Assembly (NCBI GenBank): GCA_015501055.1
Contig: JADNYV010000077.1
Coordinates: forward strand, 1 to 64,000
Reading direction: 5' to 3'
Source of the DNA: Mucidula mucida
Lineage: Eukaryota > Basidiomycota > Agaricomycetes > Agaricales > Physalacriaceae
Length of the DNA: 64,000 nt
Shown here: piece after piece, positions 12,109 to 22,061 of the stretch
Position numbering within the stretch: the first letter of the stretch is position 1
Layout of the letters: every line of letters begins with the position of its first letter
Notes under the pieces: generated by a model
The model's database searches: none
What the model saw: the letters and a program-made list of their open reading frames with translations, nothing else
What the model was told of the DNA's origin: nothing
Made by a program: the position numbers and the translations under genes

Positions 12109-12637
12109 TGTTAGCGACTGACTAAGCCACGAGACTCAACCAGGTACCACAGCAAGAACTAAGGAAGAAAGTGTTCGCGTTCGTAAGACTAGGCTAGGCC
12201 AGGTGTATAAACGAGATCGGAACTAAAGTACAATGATACTACACTACTGCTTATATACTAGTAAGTCTGTGTTTGAGACTCCTTGTCCATACGCGTTTCT
12301 ACTAGGGATGCTCCACGCCCTTGACCCAGTGTTGTATGCTACTAGTTCGTGAAACCATTAAATACGAGTGGTATCTGCATGTAAGTAATAATACTGAAAC
12401 AACTGTGTGTGCTACGAGTGTCGGCGGTGTGTATACAATAGGGAGTCCATGAGGTATCGGCATGTATGATGTCATCCATGTGTTGGGTGTGTGTCCGACA
12501 TGAGTACGGCTTCGGTAATGAAAAGGAGTATGATCGGTGACGAAACAGATGATGAAACAGTCCGTTGGTTGATAAGACAAGGCCCCCGATAAGATATGAT
12601 AAGATGTGAAAGTGTGAAAATATGGTCATTCATAACA
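12109..12637 (-). repeat. LTR, 5' copy in element orientation
   Basis: Near-identical partner of 6155-6682. It would hold the element's promoter. No confident tRNA primer-binding site was recognised just inside it, where the minus strand reads GAAGATCGGAAC. Confidence 0.93.
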
Positions 12638-13400
12638 CTGTATTGCGACATGAGTAATTGGGCACTCAAGTTGAGCGAAGAGAAGAAGAACAACAATTCT
12701 ATCAGGTTGCATTAAAATAATCCCAAGCATATTTACGGTGGCATCCTAGATGCAAAGAATCTTTCTCTAGACCTTATTGCTACTTTGCAGGCGTTATGAA
12801 GAACCTCTGGGGCAAGAAGAAAGACTTCCATTGGTTCTGGTACATGATTCCCTTTCTGGTTGAGGGCAAAGACTGGAATGGCAATGTGTGGGATGTGCAA
12901 GACAGTTTAAGAATGTTAAATGCAGGTATGTTGCTCATTGCTCACGGCACAACTTACTTTCCTAACTACCACCATGCAGAAACACGATTGAATCCCATTA
13001 CAGTGACTGCAGATGTGCCTAGAGGAAGACGTTAAGCTCTGAAGGAATCACGACTGGTGAACCCAAACACGAAAACTCATTCAAAGTTATCGGCAGTGGC
13101 ACAGAAGAAGCAGAAGAAGCGCAAGGCAAGCGAAATGCCTGACATCCTTGAATCAGAGTTGTCAAAAAAAGTGTGTTCCGACGCTGGCACCACTTGCCGA
13201 ACCAAGAACCCGTTAGACACCAAAAAAACCACATGCATGATCAAGACTCACAAGCAACTGGCAACCTATGGTCTCAAGGCCCTTTCAATCCCAGGCCTCC
13301 ACAACTTATTTGTCCTACATTTGTTTGATCACAACCACATTGAGCTGGTGTACTTCAGTTATAGTCTTGTTATCACCTCCACCACAATTAGAGACCTCAA
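12638..13400. other. Unassigned sequence right of the retrotransposon
   Basis: A plus-strand frame at 12796-13035 encodes a Trp-rich stretch (MKNLWGKKKDFHWFWYMIPF) that looks protein-derived but that I cannot place. A second frame at 13057-13407 is Lys-rich. Both may be exons of a decayed gene or a transposon accessory ORF. Confidence 0.3.
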
Positions 13401-13407
13401 CAAGTAA

Positions 13408-13600
13408 TACTCGGATCAGACTTACGATCTGAGAGCCGAGTACTCGAGGCCGAAAGGGCATACTCGTGATTCGGAACTTACTCAATCCGCGCTGACTCGC
13501 GGGTCAAACAAGTTGAGTACTCGCGAGTTTGGCGAGTACTCAAAGACAATCCGGATCAGTAATGAGTCGCAAATACTCGCGGATCAAGCTACATAATATT
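13408..13600. repeat. ACTCG-rich terminal region of a hAT element
   Basis: Many short ACTCG/CGAGT motifs in both orientations cluster here. They include a perfect hairpin GAGTACTCGC-GAGTTTG-GCGAGTACTC around 13515-13541. The cluster lies just beyond the 3' end of the hAT transposase tail, where hAT elements carry sub-terminal transposase-binding repeats. Exact ends are not resolved. Confidence 0.5.
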
Positions 13601-13637
13601 GTAATAAAACTGTACATAAACAACCACTTTGTAATAA

Positions 13638-14175
13638 CTACTCATCAGATTTACCTTTCCGTGCGGCTTTTTCGTTGAAAATCCGAATTACTTGCTCAAT
13701 AGGCACAAGGCCTGACTTGAACCAATTTTTCAACAGGACACAGGCGCAAACAGACTCATCCAAAAGGTTGAAATAATGTTTGGTGACCGTTAAGCCGGCC
13801 ACTGAAAACATCCGTTCAACATCCATCAATGTAGCTAGACTGATCATCAGTAGAAGAAGATGGAATAAAGAAGCAAAGCATACCCGGCATGCTTAGAAAG
13901 TCCAGTGCTAAGGCTCCTTGCATCGTCATTGTGGTCTTACCCTTATTGTTGGGTACATCCAATAGAGCCGCCCAATAGCGGACTGGATCAACACAAGTTC
14001 CGACTGGCGGTGTTGCCAGGTAATCCTCCAAAGGCCAATGCCATACATTCAAAAAGTCAATAAGAGACTCACAGAACGTGAAGTTCAGAACGATAGCCGC
14101 AATAAGTATGGATCCGGCTACGCATATATGGAAACCATTGACAATCATCAGATGGTGGCAGCCGACAGTCGTCAA
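13638..14175 (-). pseudogene. hAT transposase C-terminal (dimerisation) remnant
   Basis: The minus strand encodes DPVRYWAALLD, GALALDFLSMP and then DVERMFSVAGLTVTKHYFN, the classic hAT dimerisation region. It ends in a short basic tail with stop at 13638. An intron-like GTATGC...CAG lies between FLSMP and DVERMF. The N-terminal BED finger and DDE catalytic core are not seen to the right, so this is a truncated DNA transposon relic. Confidence 0.8.
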
Positions 14176-14599
14176 TCTGCATAGTGAGTTACTGGGTGTA
14201 ATTCAAAGTCGTAGTTCCAAGGCAGGCCGGTGTTTCCAGGATGGCATCTGAGGAGGATAAGGAGCAGATGCAAGCAGATAGCAGATCCAAAGATAGAGCC
14301 ATTGACAATCATCAAATGGTGGCGGCTGACAATCATCAGTCCGCACGACGTAATGGTCAAAGACAGAGGAAAGGCGATCTTTGTAAGATGTGATCGCATC
14401 TGGTGGCTGTGTTGATTTGTTTGGCTATACACTTTGGTTATCCTTGCTCTTCCACATCTTGTCGTCTTCCTTATCTGTCTTTTTTCAAAAGATTTTATGT
14501 ATCAGAATGTATTTTTTTTTGGTCGCAGATACTACAATTAGGTGCGCGAGTTTCTGCGTGACCCGGAAACTCGTTGAGGTCTCTAACCACAATCAACCT

Positions 14600-16030
14600 C
14601 ACAGATCCTGACGGCATGAAGCATCTCATTGCCATCCTTATTGGCCACAATTGGCTTACCCTGCGCCAACATGGTGTCCTTTCCGGCGTCAATGAAGCCG
14701 AGAGCTTTCTCTGCAATTACAACTTTAACACTTCTGGTAGTTGGGGGTCTGTGACTCGCAAGGACATGTTCCACGGTCTGACCATAAGTCTTCCCACCAA
14801 TTATGGGTCACGATACATTAAAGTGACTTTGGAATCACTCATTGCCTAAGAGCCCAGTGTCATTGGTTGTACAACAAGTGTGTTTGAAGGCACATCAAAG
14901 GAATGGCTGGGGCAGAAACTTGTCGTCAAGCTCAGTTGGCCAAATGCAACCCGCATATTGGAGGCTATGTTCCTACGGCGGTGACAGACGCAGCTGAGGT
15001 GGAAGCGGAAGATGGGAAATGGCATTGGGTCCTCAACCATCTTCTCGGATTGCTTTACAGTCACAACTTTGCGACAGAGCCGGATTCAGCGGAAGTGCAC
15101 ATCACAGAACTGCTGAAGGACGCCGTATTTGCTGATAAGAAGGAATTCACATATGAGTGGCATCTTCTCCGGGTGATGGTTCAGGAACTTTTGCAGCCCT
15201 TGGAATCCTTGACAAACGTGCAAGATGTCGCCCAAGTCTTTGCCAATGTTGTTCAATGTGAGTACATCATTCTAATCTTTGGCATTGTGATTCTAAATAT
15301 GTTCTACACCTAGGTCATGCTTGGCTTTACAAGTGCCCTAAAATTCTCCATTGCAATATTAGTATGTCAAATATCATGTACCGGGTCAAAGAGGATGGTT
15401 GTATTTACGGTATACTCAACAACTTTGATCTCTCCTCATTACTCTTGGAGCTCAAAGACAATGTATCCTCCACCTCACTTCAGCGCACTGGAACCCCTCC
15501 CTTCATGGCAATTAACCTTCTTGTTGATGCAGGTAAAACTGCACCCAAGCATCTATATTGACATGATCTAGAATCTTTCTTCTATGTCATGGCAGTTTTC
15601 ACCTCCCACTACACTCGTGAGGTCCCCAAGCAGAGCAAGCCCCATGTTGAGCCTCGTTCAGATATGGAGCTGTTACCTTTTGAGGATTGGTTCAAAGCAT
15701 GGATTTCGGCCAGCTGCGCAGGCTAAAGAGAGAGTTCATCCTTGATGAGAATGACGAGACACCTAAGAAAGAAACTCCCATGTCCGCCTATGTTTCTCCT
15801 TCTTTCCAAGGCTTGGTGCCTTGGCTTCAAAGTATCCGCTCTATGTTTTGCTACGCGCTTAGAGCCTGGGGCCACCATCATGATGATTTAGATGCTTGGG
15901 TGACCAGGGTCAATAAGCAGAAGGCAAAGTCATCCAAGGCAGGAGCAGCTCGTCCGGTGCAAATCCCCCCTCGGCCGACCTTTGACAACGCCACCCTCAG
16001 CAACAAAGTCTCGTGCAATTTACATTCTAT
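14600..16030 (+). pseudogene. FunK1-type protein kinase relic
   Basis: Fragments in different frames recall basidiomycete FunK1 kinases: WLGQKLVVKLSWP (ATP-lysine strand) near 14910, an ILNNFDLSS segment (DFG position), RTGTPPFMAINLL, and ESFFYVMAVFTSHY near 15570. The catalytic-loop segment HCNISMSNIMYR replaces the usual HRD aspartate with Asn, and the metal-binding aspartate of the NDFD-type motif is also Asn. A TAA at 14847 and several frame shifts interrupt the gene. Lost catalytic residues plus broken frame make a functional kinase very unlikely. Confidence 0.75.
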
Positions 16031-16062
16031 ATTTGGAGCACCGCCATTACAAAGTCTGGTTC

Positions 16063-16334
16063 TTGGCTTCAACTTTCAATGAAATGTCACTGATGTTGTT
16101 CAATGTGAGTACTTTGACATGGAAAAACAATTAGAGATCAAGCCAAGCATAACCTAAGTGAAGAACCCATATTTCAAAATCTTGATGCCACAGATACAGA
16201 CAAAGTACTCACATTGAACAACATCAGTGACATTTCATTGAAAGTTGAAGCCAAAAAAACAATTAGAGATCAAGCCAAGCATGACCTAAGTGAAGAACCC
16301 GTATTTCAAAATCTTGATGCCACAGATACAGACA
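16063..16334. repeat. Fold-back duplication: 54-bp inverted repeat plus about 79-bp direct repeat
   Basis: Bases 16063-16116 recur as an exact reverse complement at 16201-16254. The spacer 16123-16202 recurs in direct orientation at 16255-16334 with only about two differences. The order is A, B, A-inverted, B. See the finding for interpretation. Confidence 0.95.
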
Positions 16335-16702
16335 GTGTTACCCACAAGAGTTCTGAATGCAACCCCACGCCAAATTCGTTCTGGCATACAGACTTAAAAC
16401 TTCTTGGAAGTTTGGAAACAGAGATTCTACTGATCGTCGCAGAGAGTGCCTCTGATACTGCCAACCAAGAAATCCATGTCAGACCAGGTGCGTTCAAGAC
16501 TCAATTGAGAACATTGGTCTCATGTTTCGGGGAGCGATCTGTTAAGTGACTTGATGAGGTCGAAGTCAAAGGCGAGAGTTCCCCCTCTAGTACTCTTCGA
16601 CGCCGCCGCCCTCAGCAGCAAAGTTCAATCCCGTCATTCATCCATCGCAGACGTCACCGATATCATCATGAAAAACCCTCCTTCCGGAAACCGACGGAAT
16701 AT

Positions 16703-16734
16703 GTCAGAAACTGTTGGACCCGACAGTTTCTGAC
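16703..16734. repeat. 12-bp hairpin followed by TTTTCCGACG repeats
   Basis: GTCAGAAACTGT and ACAGTTTCTGAC form perfect arms with an eight-base loop. The next 60 bases contain TTTCCGAC variants in both orientations. This may be the end of a small inverted-repeat transposon inserted into, or replacing, the 5' part of the following gene. Confidence 0.6.
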
Positions 16735-16861
16735 GTTTTCCGACGTTTTCTGCTTTCCGACCGGAAAACGCCGTAAGACAGCAGGTGTCAGAGTAGGTCT
16801 GACAGAAAATGGTGATATTCTAACATTTTCCGACGAAATACTGGCAGTGGGACGGCCTCCA

Positions 16862-18496
16862 TGTTGCGTTTCGAACTGGAGACGATGCGCAAATTCCTCA
16901 TCCTCATGCAATATCGTTGAGATAGCCTACTGAGTCTGGGATGTACTTCGACAGTGATCATCCCAAAAATATGGGTGCTCGCGAGTGGATAGAGAAGATG
17001 AAACTAGAGACCAGGCGCGGAAAGGATGCTACTGCGACCTTTATAATACAAGGGAACGACTGTCTTCCCTTCGCTATAAAGTCGGGTATCGAGACTAACT
17101 GCGACCGATCTTTGGCTGCTATTACCTCGACACCCCCCACAATACTTTGCTGGATGAAGGCGAACGGTGGTGGCAGCGCTACATCTCCCGTGGTGTGAAC
17201 AGTCCCATGTTTCATCCGACGACGACCAGAGCTCTGCCGCGCGTGCGTACTTGAAGCAAGGTGGCGGATTTTTTCTGAGAATCTGGTGCGCAGCGAAGGA
17301 TCGGGAGTTCATCCTGACCCATAATGGTTTCGGGCTGTGGGAAGGCCTCGCGCCGCCCCTCTCCGTATATCCAGAAATTCATCGACTCTTTGTTCTCAGT
17401 CCCCAAATTGCGATAGTCCTGCGTGCCATTCATTATGACGGCCACGCTCGTAGTGACCTGGTAGATATTGAAATGGAACGACCATCTCAGCAGTTTGCTG
17501 TCTCCGGGCCTGCAAATCCGTTTGTCATGACGTCTTCTTCTGCCCTACCAGACATATCTCGCCTGTCTGCATATAAAGCCGGCCCCGGTCAGAAAGACAA
17601 GTTCACTTTCCCCATGACCAGGCTCACTTCACGACAAACTGACGAGTTCAATTTCGTCCTGTTGCGTAACGCCAAACCGGATGTCGGAGGTCTTTCCTTC
17701 CGCGACGCCCGTCTCTGTGGAGAGATGATCAATCGATTTTGTGCAGGTGCAGGTGCCACATACGAACCTGGGGATATCGATCGTGCTGACATTGTGCGAC
17801 CGTTGGGCTTGCGGTTAACTGGTATGACGGATGAGAAGAATCCTCACTCGCCACCAAGAAGTTGCGCGTCATGTCGTATGCCTTACGGTTGCACCACTGT
17901 GGGCATCCTTCCGTCTCTCGAGTCGTCGTAGATTGCGATCCCACCTCGACTTTTCTCTCACTCCTGGAACTTCCCTGTGCCTCCGAATATGACCGCGCCT
18001 ATCAGTTGCATACCCTTCTCCGAGACTTTAGCGTCAAATATGGGGAAAGCCATGATGGTCTGGCAGCTGCCTACTCCTCGGTCTCAACCCACTTTTACCA
18101 TACTTGGCTCAGTAAATATCGTGCCTTGGAGGTGGATTCGGTTCCTCAGGATCTCGACTTGCTACCGCATTGGAACGAAAGCGACGGCGCGTCATTCTTG
18201 TGATGATGTTTATATGGTTGTCCACCATCATGGGCCGACTGCCATTCGGATTTGGCAAGGGAGACACACCCGAAGACGCCGTCGCTCGACTACTCGGGCA
18301 TGCTGTATACCTGGGGTGTGCGGAGAAAGTGTTGAGGAAGGCGCCTGCGAACTTGTTTTTATTGACGGAGCAATTAGGTTTCTCCATTTGTGCCGACAAG
18401 CAGTTTGAACAGCAGATTGTTACGAGAATACGCCAGACACGTGCGCAAGTTGAAAAGCTAAACGAACCAGCGATGCCGGGCTTGTTTCACTTGTAA
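16862..18496 (+). pseudogene. DUF4238-like protein gene, 5'-truncated and frame-broken
   Basis: Recognisable blocks in order are LETMRKFLILMQYR, YFDSDHPKN, DTPHNTLLDEGERWWQRYIS, then the long frame from about 17210 with DREFILTHNGFGLWEG and FTFPMTRLTSRQTDEF. After a likely intron (GTATGA at 17820) come HHCGHPSVSRVVVDCD, WLSKYRALEVDSVPQDLDLL and a C-terminal segment ending at 18496. The first blocks are split by stops and the last join near 18200 needs one extra base. The expected N-terminal HYIPRF-type start is absent. DUF4238 is a domain of unknown function common in mushrooms; the assignment is from memory of the motif pattern. Confidence 0.55.
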
Positions 18497-18661
18497 TATT
18501 TCTAGTTGACGAAACGATACATAGCAATGATAGCAAATTTTGTTCAGATGACAATACACACAGCTACAGTAATACAAAAATTTGAAAGATTGCTGTAAAG
18601 ATCATCAGTTACGGACGTGAATTGCCAAGAACAAGACCTCACCTCGTAAAATATATAGCGT

Positions 18662-20182
18662 CTAGTACAATCCAATACGCAAACCCTCCTTGATCATAGC
18701 CGCATACCGCACCTCTAGAGGAACAGTCGGCTCATACCCATAAGGCAACCTCACGTCCTTCAGCCTCTTCCGCCTTGCATTGACCAGTATCCATAGCTTC
18801 CCTTCATCAACCTCTATCGGCGGCACCTCAGACAAATCCAATAGGGAAAGACATGGCAATTTCCCATTTAGATAAGAGAAGATCCATGGATCCATGCTAT
18901 CCTTCAACACCAGCGTCTCGACGGCTTCCGACTCTTGCACAAACTCACAAAGAACTTGCGAGAAGGTTTTCGGTTTGAGCCCGAGGGTGGTCAGGGTGCT
19001 ATTGCTCCTCAGGAGAAGATCACGCACAGCGTGAACGTCCGCAACGCCGCATATCCAGCCGAAACTGCGCAATGCTGGGAGATCAAGCATGGGGAGCAGT
19101 CGTGAGATGCCCATATCGGGAAGTTGGGGCGCCTCTAACCAGAGGGAAGTAAGGTTCTGGCGCCGCAATGGCGTCTGAGGAGGACGTGGAGGGAACCGAT
19201 CTATGCAACGCGACTTGAAAGTGCGGGCCGCATCCAACTTGTGAAGGAGCATTATATTACTGTCGGTGACTGCGGGTGTTTCGTCCATGTAGTACGGCCG
19301 CATGCCAAAGGTAGGTCGATGGCATACATATTCCTCTAAGCGCGACCACGGGATGCACAGCGATACGGGAGACCCGTCGATATGAAGCGCACGAAGCGCA
19401 GGAGCAGAGCGCACATCACTGAGAACATCGAATCCGGTGTCCTCCTTGATATATCTATCGTGGGCCTTGGTAGACACGAGTTCGAGGGCATGTAGTTTAC
19501 CGTGCACAGGTACAAGGATGTTTCGCACGCTTGCGTCCGTCAGGTCAAGTACTAATGTGCGCCACCGGTTCGACGTGTCCCACAAGTGTGGGAGGATAGG
19601 GTGCATTTCAGAGACATGGGTATAGCTTGAAAGCTCCACCTCCAGTGGGTACTGCTTGGAACGCGACAACTGCAGCCAAAGAACGTGGCCAAGTCGCTCT
19701 GGGTGAGGGTGAAGGGCGAGGGTGTCGAAGCTAACGTGAACGCGCGACCAGAGGCGAGAGAATGTTAAACCTGCGGCTCTCCATTGGCTGCTGACCTGCA
19801 ACAGAACCCACGGCATCCCGTGGGTGTCCAATGAATCTGCCCGAGGATCCTGATCATCGAGACAGATGAGAAAAATTTCGCGTAGTACATCCTGGGGCAG
19901 CCGTCTGATGGGATTCATGACAGTATGAATGTCATTCAGGTCGCGCAACTCCCGGTGCCTCTGATGGACAAGTGACTGCAGAGCGCGGCGGGCACTTGCT
20001 ATCGCATCATCGAGCTGTGTAATGCGTTCTCCGCGCACAGGGAGCTCGGCGCGGAAAGAAACCTCTTCGTAGACGAGGGGGCATACATTGGAGTTGAGGA
20101 GATCCGTGATGCGCGCGGTTCTGGGGGTCAAATTGAGAGGAATATTGGCGTGAGCGCCACAACAAGAGCACGGAGGCGCCAT
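18662..20182 (-). CDS. F-box-like protein with C-terminal leucine-rich region
   Basis: Single-exon protein of 506 residues. After a coiled N-terminal helix (about residues 45-85) there is an F-box-like segment at residues 92-140 (PIRRLPQDVLREIFLICL), followed by PWVLLQVSSQWRAAGL, the usual mushroom F-box layout. The rest is an irregular leucine-rich repeat region. Such proteins are thought to bring substrates to SCF ubiquitin ligases through Skp1, but the large Agaricomycete families are mostly uncharacterised. The ATG at 20182 is the natural start and the stop at 18662 is clean. This is one of the few intact genes next to the decayed region. Confidence 0.85.
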   Translation of the reverse strand: MAPPCSCCGAHANIPLNLTPRTARITDLLNSNVCPLVYEEVSFRAELPVRGERITQLDDAIASARRALQSLVHQRHRELRDLNDIHTVMNPIRRLPQDVLREIFLICLDDQDPRADSLDTHGMPWVLLQVSSQWRAAGLTFSRLWSRVHVSFDTLALHPHPERLGHVLWLQLSRSKQYPLEVELSSYTHVSEMHPILPHLWDTSNRWRTLVLDLTDASVRNILVPVHGKLHALELVSTKAHDRYIKEDTGFDVLSDVRSAPALRALHIDGSPVSLCIPWSRLEEYVCHRPTFGMRPYYMDETPAVTDSNIMLLHKLDAARTFKSRCIDRFPPRPPQTPLRRQNLTSLWLEAPQLPDMGISRLLPMLDLPALRSFGWICGVADVHAVRDLLLRSNSTLTTLGLKPKTFSQVLCEFVQESEAVETLVLKDSMDPWIFSYLNGKLPCLSLLDLSEVPPIEVDEGKLWILVNARRKRLKDVRLPYGYEPTVPLEVRYAAMIKEGLRIGLY

Positions 20183-20853
20183 TTATCGATCGCGAATGTG
20201 GTGTACAATTGGTGCAGCGAGACTGTCACTTTTCAAATGTGCCGCGTCGAAGTTTATGGTACAACTCGTGCCACTGGCAGTCAAAAATTGACGTCAACCG
20301 TTAGGTTTCGCGGCTCGCCTGTAAGTAGATGAGAGGGAAATGTGAAGAGAGAGCACCCGTCTTACATATAACAATCAGTCACGACTACGAGCTTGCCAGT
20401 GTCATCGGAGAGAAGGATAATGATGGTCGGAGGACAAGGCGTGCGACACGAAGTATTTAATTCTTCGTGAGTTACCATTTTGGGACAACATGGTCGGTCC
20501 CGACTCCCGACTCCCGAGTCAACAAAGCGACGATTGTGGCTCAAAACAATTGAGATAGGACGGCAAGTATGTGGCGACATGAATTGATGTTTGTTTAAAC
20601 CTTTCAAAGTCATGACTAGGTCCTGCGATATGTACCGCGAGGGTCGAAGCTGTCGTGGTTTGTCAATGGGCTTTTGTTGAGGCAAAATCCTTTTTGTGCT
20701 TCGAAGGCGTTTAGCGAACGTGTACCTACAAGAGTAGGAAAGCTTTGAAAAATATGACGAACGTGCTATGCACGAAATATTTCGTCAACACTATCGCCGA
20801 ATGTCCGAACTGGTAATCGATTACGCGCTCCTCCTCTCTCTCCCACAACTGCC

Positions 20854-21976
20854 ATGTCTGAGCTTGATCTGCAATCGATCCTTAAATTTACGGTTACCCT
20901 CGCCTACGAGGCCGGAAAGGTCATTCTCGCGGGATCCGAGGCCATCCAGCTTGCCGGGTCGAATGTGGACGAAAAGAAAAACTCTGTCGATCTTGTTACA
21001 GAATACGACGTCAAAGTCGAGGAGCTGGTCAAACAGAAGATTGCTGAAGCTTACCCGTCATTTAAATTGTAAGTATCGCTTCTGATGCGTGCTACAAAGG
21101 ACTTCATTGTCTGACAGCATTGGCGAAGAATCTTACGCTGCCGGGTCGCGTCCTGAATGGACGGACGAGCCTACCTTTTGTGTCGATCCCATCGGTGAGT
21201 CTTGAGCTTTGTGAATATGAGGATACTTATCGTTGACCGACCAGATGGAACGACCAACTTTGTTCACGGCTTTCCTTGGGTCTGCATTTCTCTCGGACTC
21301 ATCTACAAACGCCACTCTGTCCTGGGCGTCATCTACAACCCTTTCCTCGACATAATCTACACCGGTGTCAAAGGGTACGGCTCCTTTGCTATCCGTGGCG
21401 GTCCCACAGGCACTCCTCGAAAGCTCCCCTTCGCCAAATCCCCGAAACCACTCGCGTCCCTCAACCACGCGCAAATTGCCGTCGAGTGGGGCAACGACCG
21501 TGCTGTCAAGCCGCTCACGGCCAGGTCAGAGAGCTTCCACCGACTCGCTGGAGACGCGTCGCAAGGCGTGCAAGGCGGACGTATGGCGCATTCCCTTCGA
21601 TCGCTTGGGAGCTCCGCTATGAACTTTGCGACCGTTGCGCAAGGAGGTTTAGACTTGTACTGGTAAGTGGTTCAACTTCTTACACTTCCTCTCAATCTCA
21701 TTTTGCGAAAGGGAAATTGGCTGCTGGCCTTGGGATGTCTCCGCCGGAGTAATCATCGCTCAAGAAGCAGGTTGCGTTGTTTCTGGCTCTCACAAAGTCT
21801 TTGCCGAATCAAAAAACACACCCGCCTTCGGTGATGTTGGCGAGAAAATCCTTACTGGACGTAAATACATAGTCGTTCGCGCCATCGGTGACTCGGAAAC
21901 AGAGAAGGGTGCTGATGCACAGAAACGGATCATTGGAGACTTCTATGATACTGTTGTAGATTATGATGCACTTTAG
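20854..21976 (+). CDS. Inositol monophosphatase
   Basis: Four exons, 20854-21068, 21118-21194, 21245-21662 and 21712-21976, give 324 residues. The enzyme removes phosphate from myo-inositol monophosphates (inositol recycling or de novo synthesis). Metal-binding motifs are complete: GEES (first Glu), DPIDGTTNFVHGFPW (motif 1) and WDVSAGVIIAQEAG (motif 2). Length fits the family (270-330). All introns have consensus GTAAGT/GTGAGT donors. The gene is convergent with the GMC oxidoreductase, with the two stops 85 bp apart. A quinate-pathway-type paralog (QutG) cannot be excluded. Confidence 0.93.
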
Positions 21977-22061
21977 AGGTTCGCGAGTGAATTGAAAGAA
22001 GAATACGCTGTAATTGTTTTTTGACCAAATATTGTACACTATGGCTCTGACTGGTCCACAT

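Larger units (their letters stand above)
6155..12637 (-). mobile_element. Full-length degenerate Ty3/gypsy chromovirus (LTR retrotransposon)
   Basis: Two long terminal repeats of about 528 bp flank gag and pol regions that read on the minus strand. The element order is gag with CCHC knuckle, protease, reverse transcriptase, RNase H, integrase and chromodomain, which is the Ty3/gypsy chromovirus order. Termini are TG...CA with short inverted TGTTA/TAACA ends. Reading frames are broken at many points, so autonomous activity is unlikely. No matching target-site duplication is seen: the left flank ends gattg and the right flank starts ctgta. The left flank is the ENT3 fragment and the right flank is unrelated sequence. 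Confidence 0.93.
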
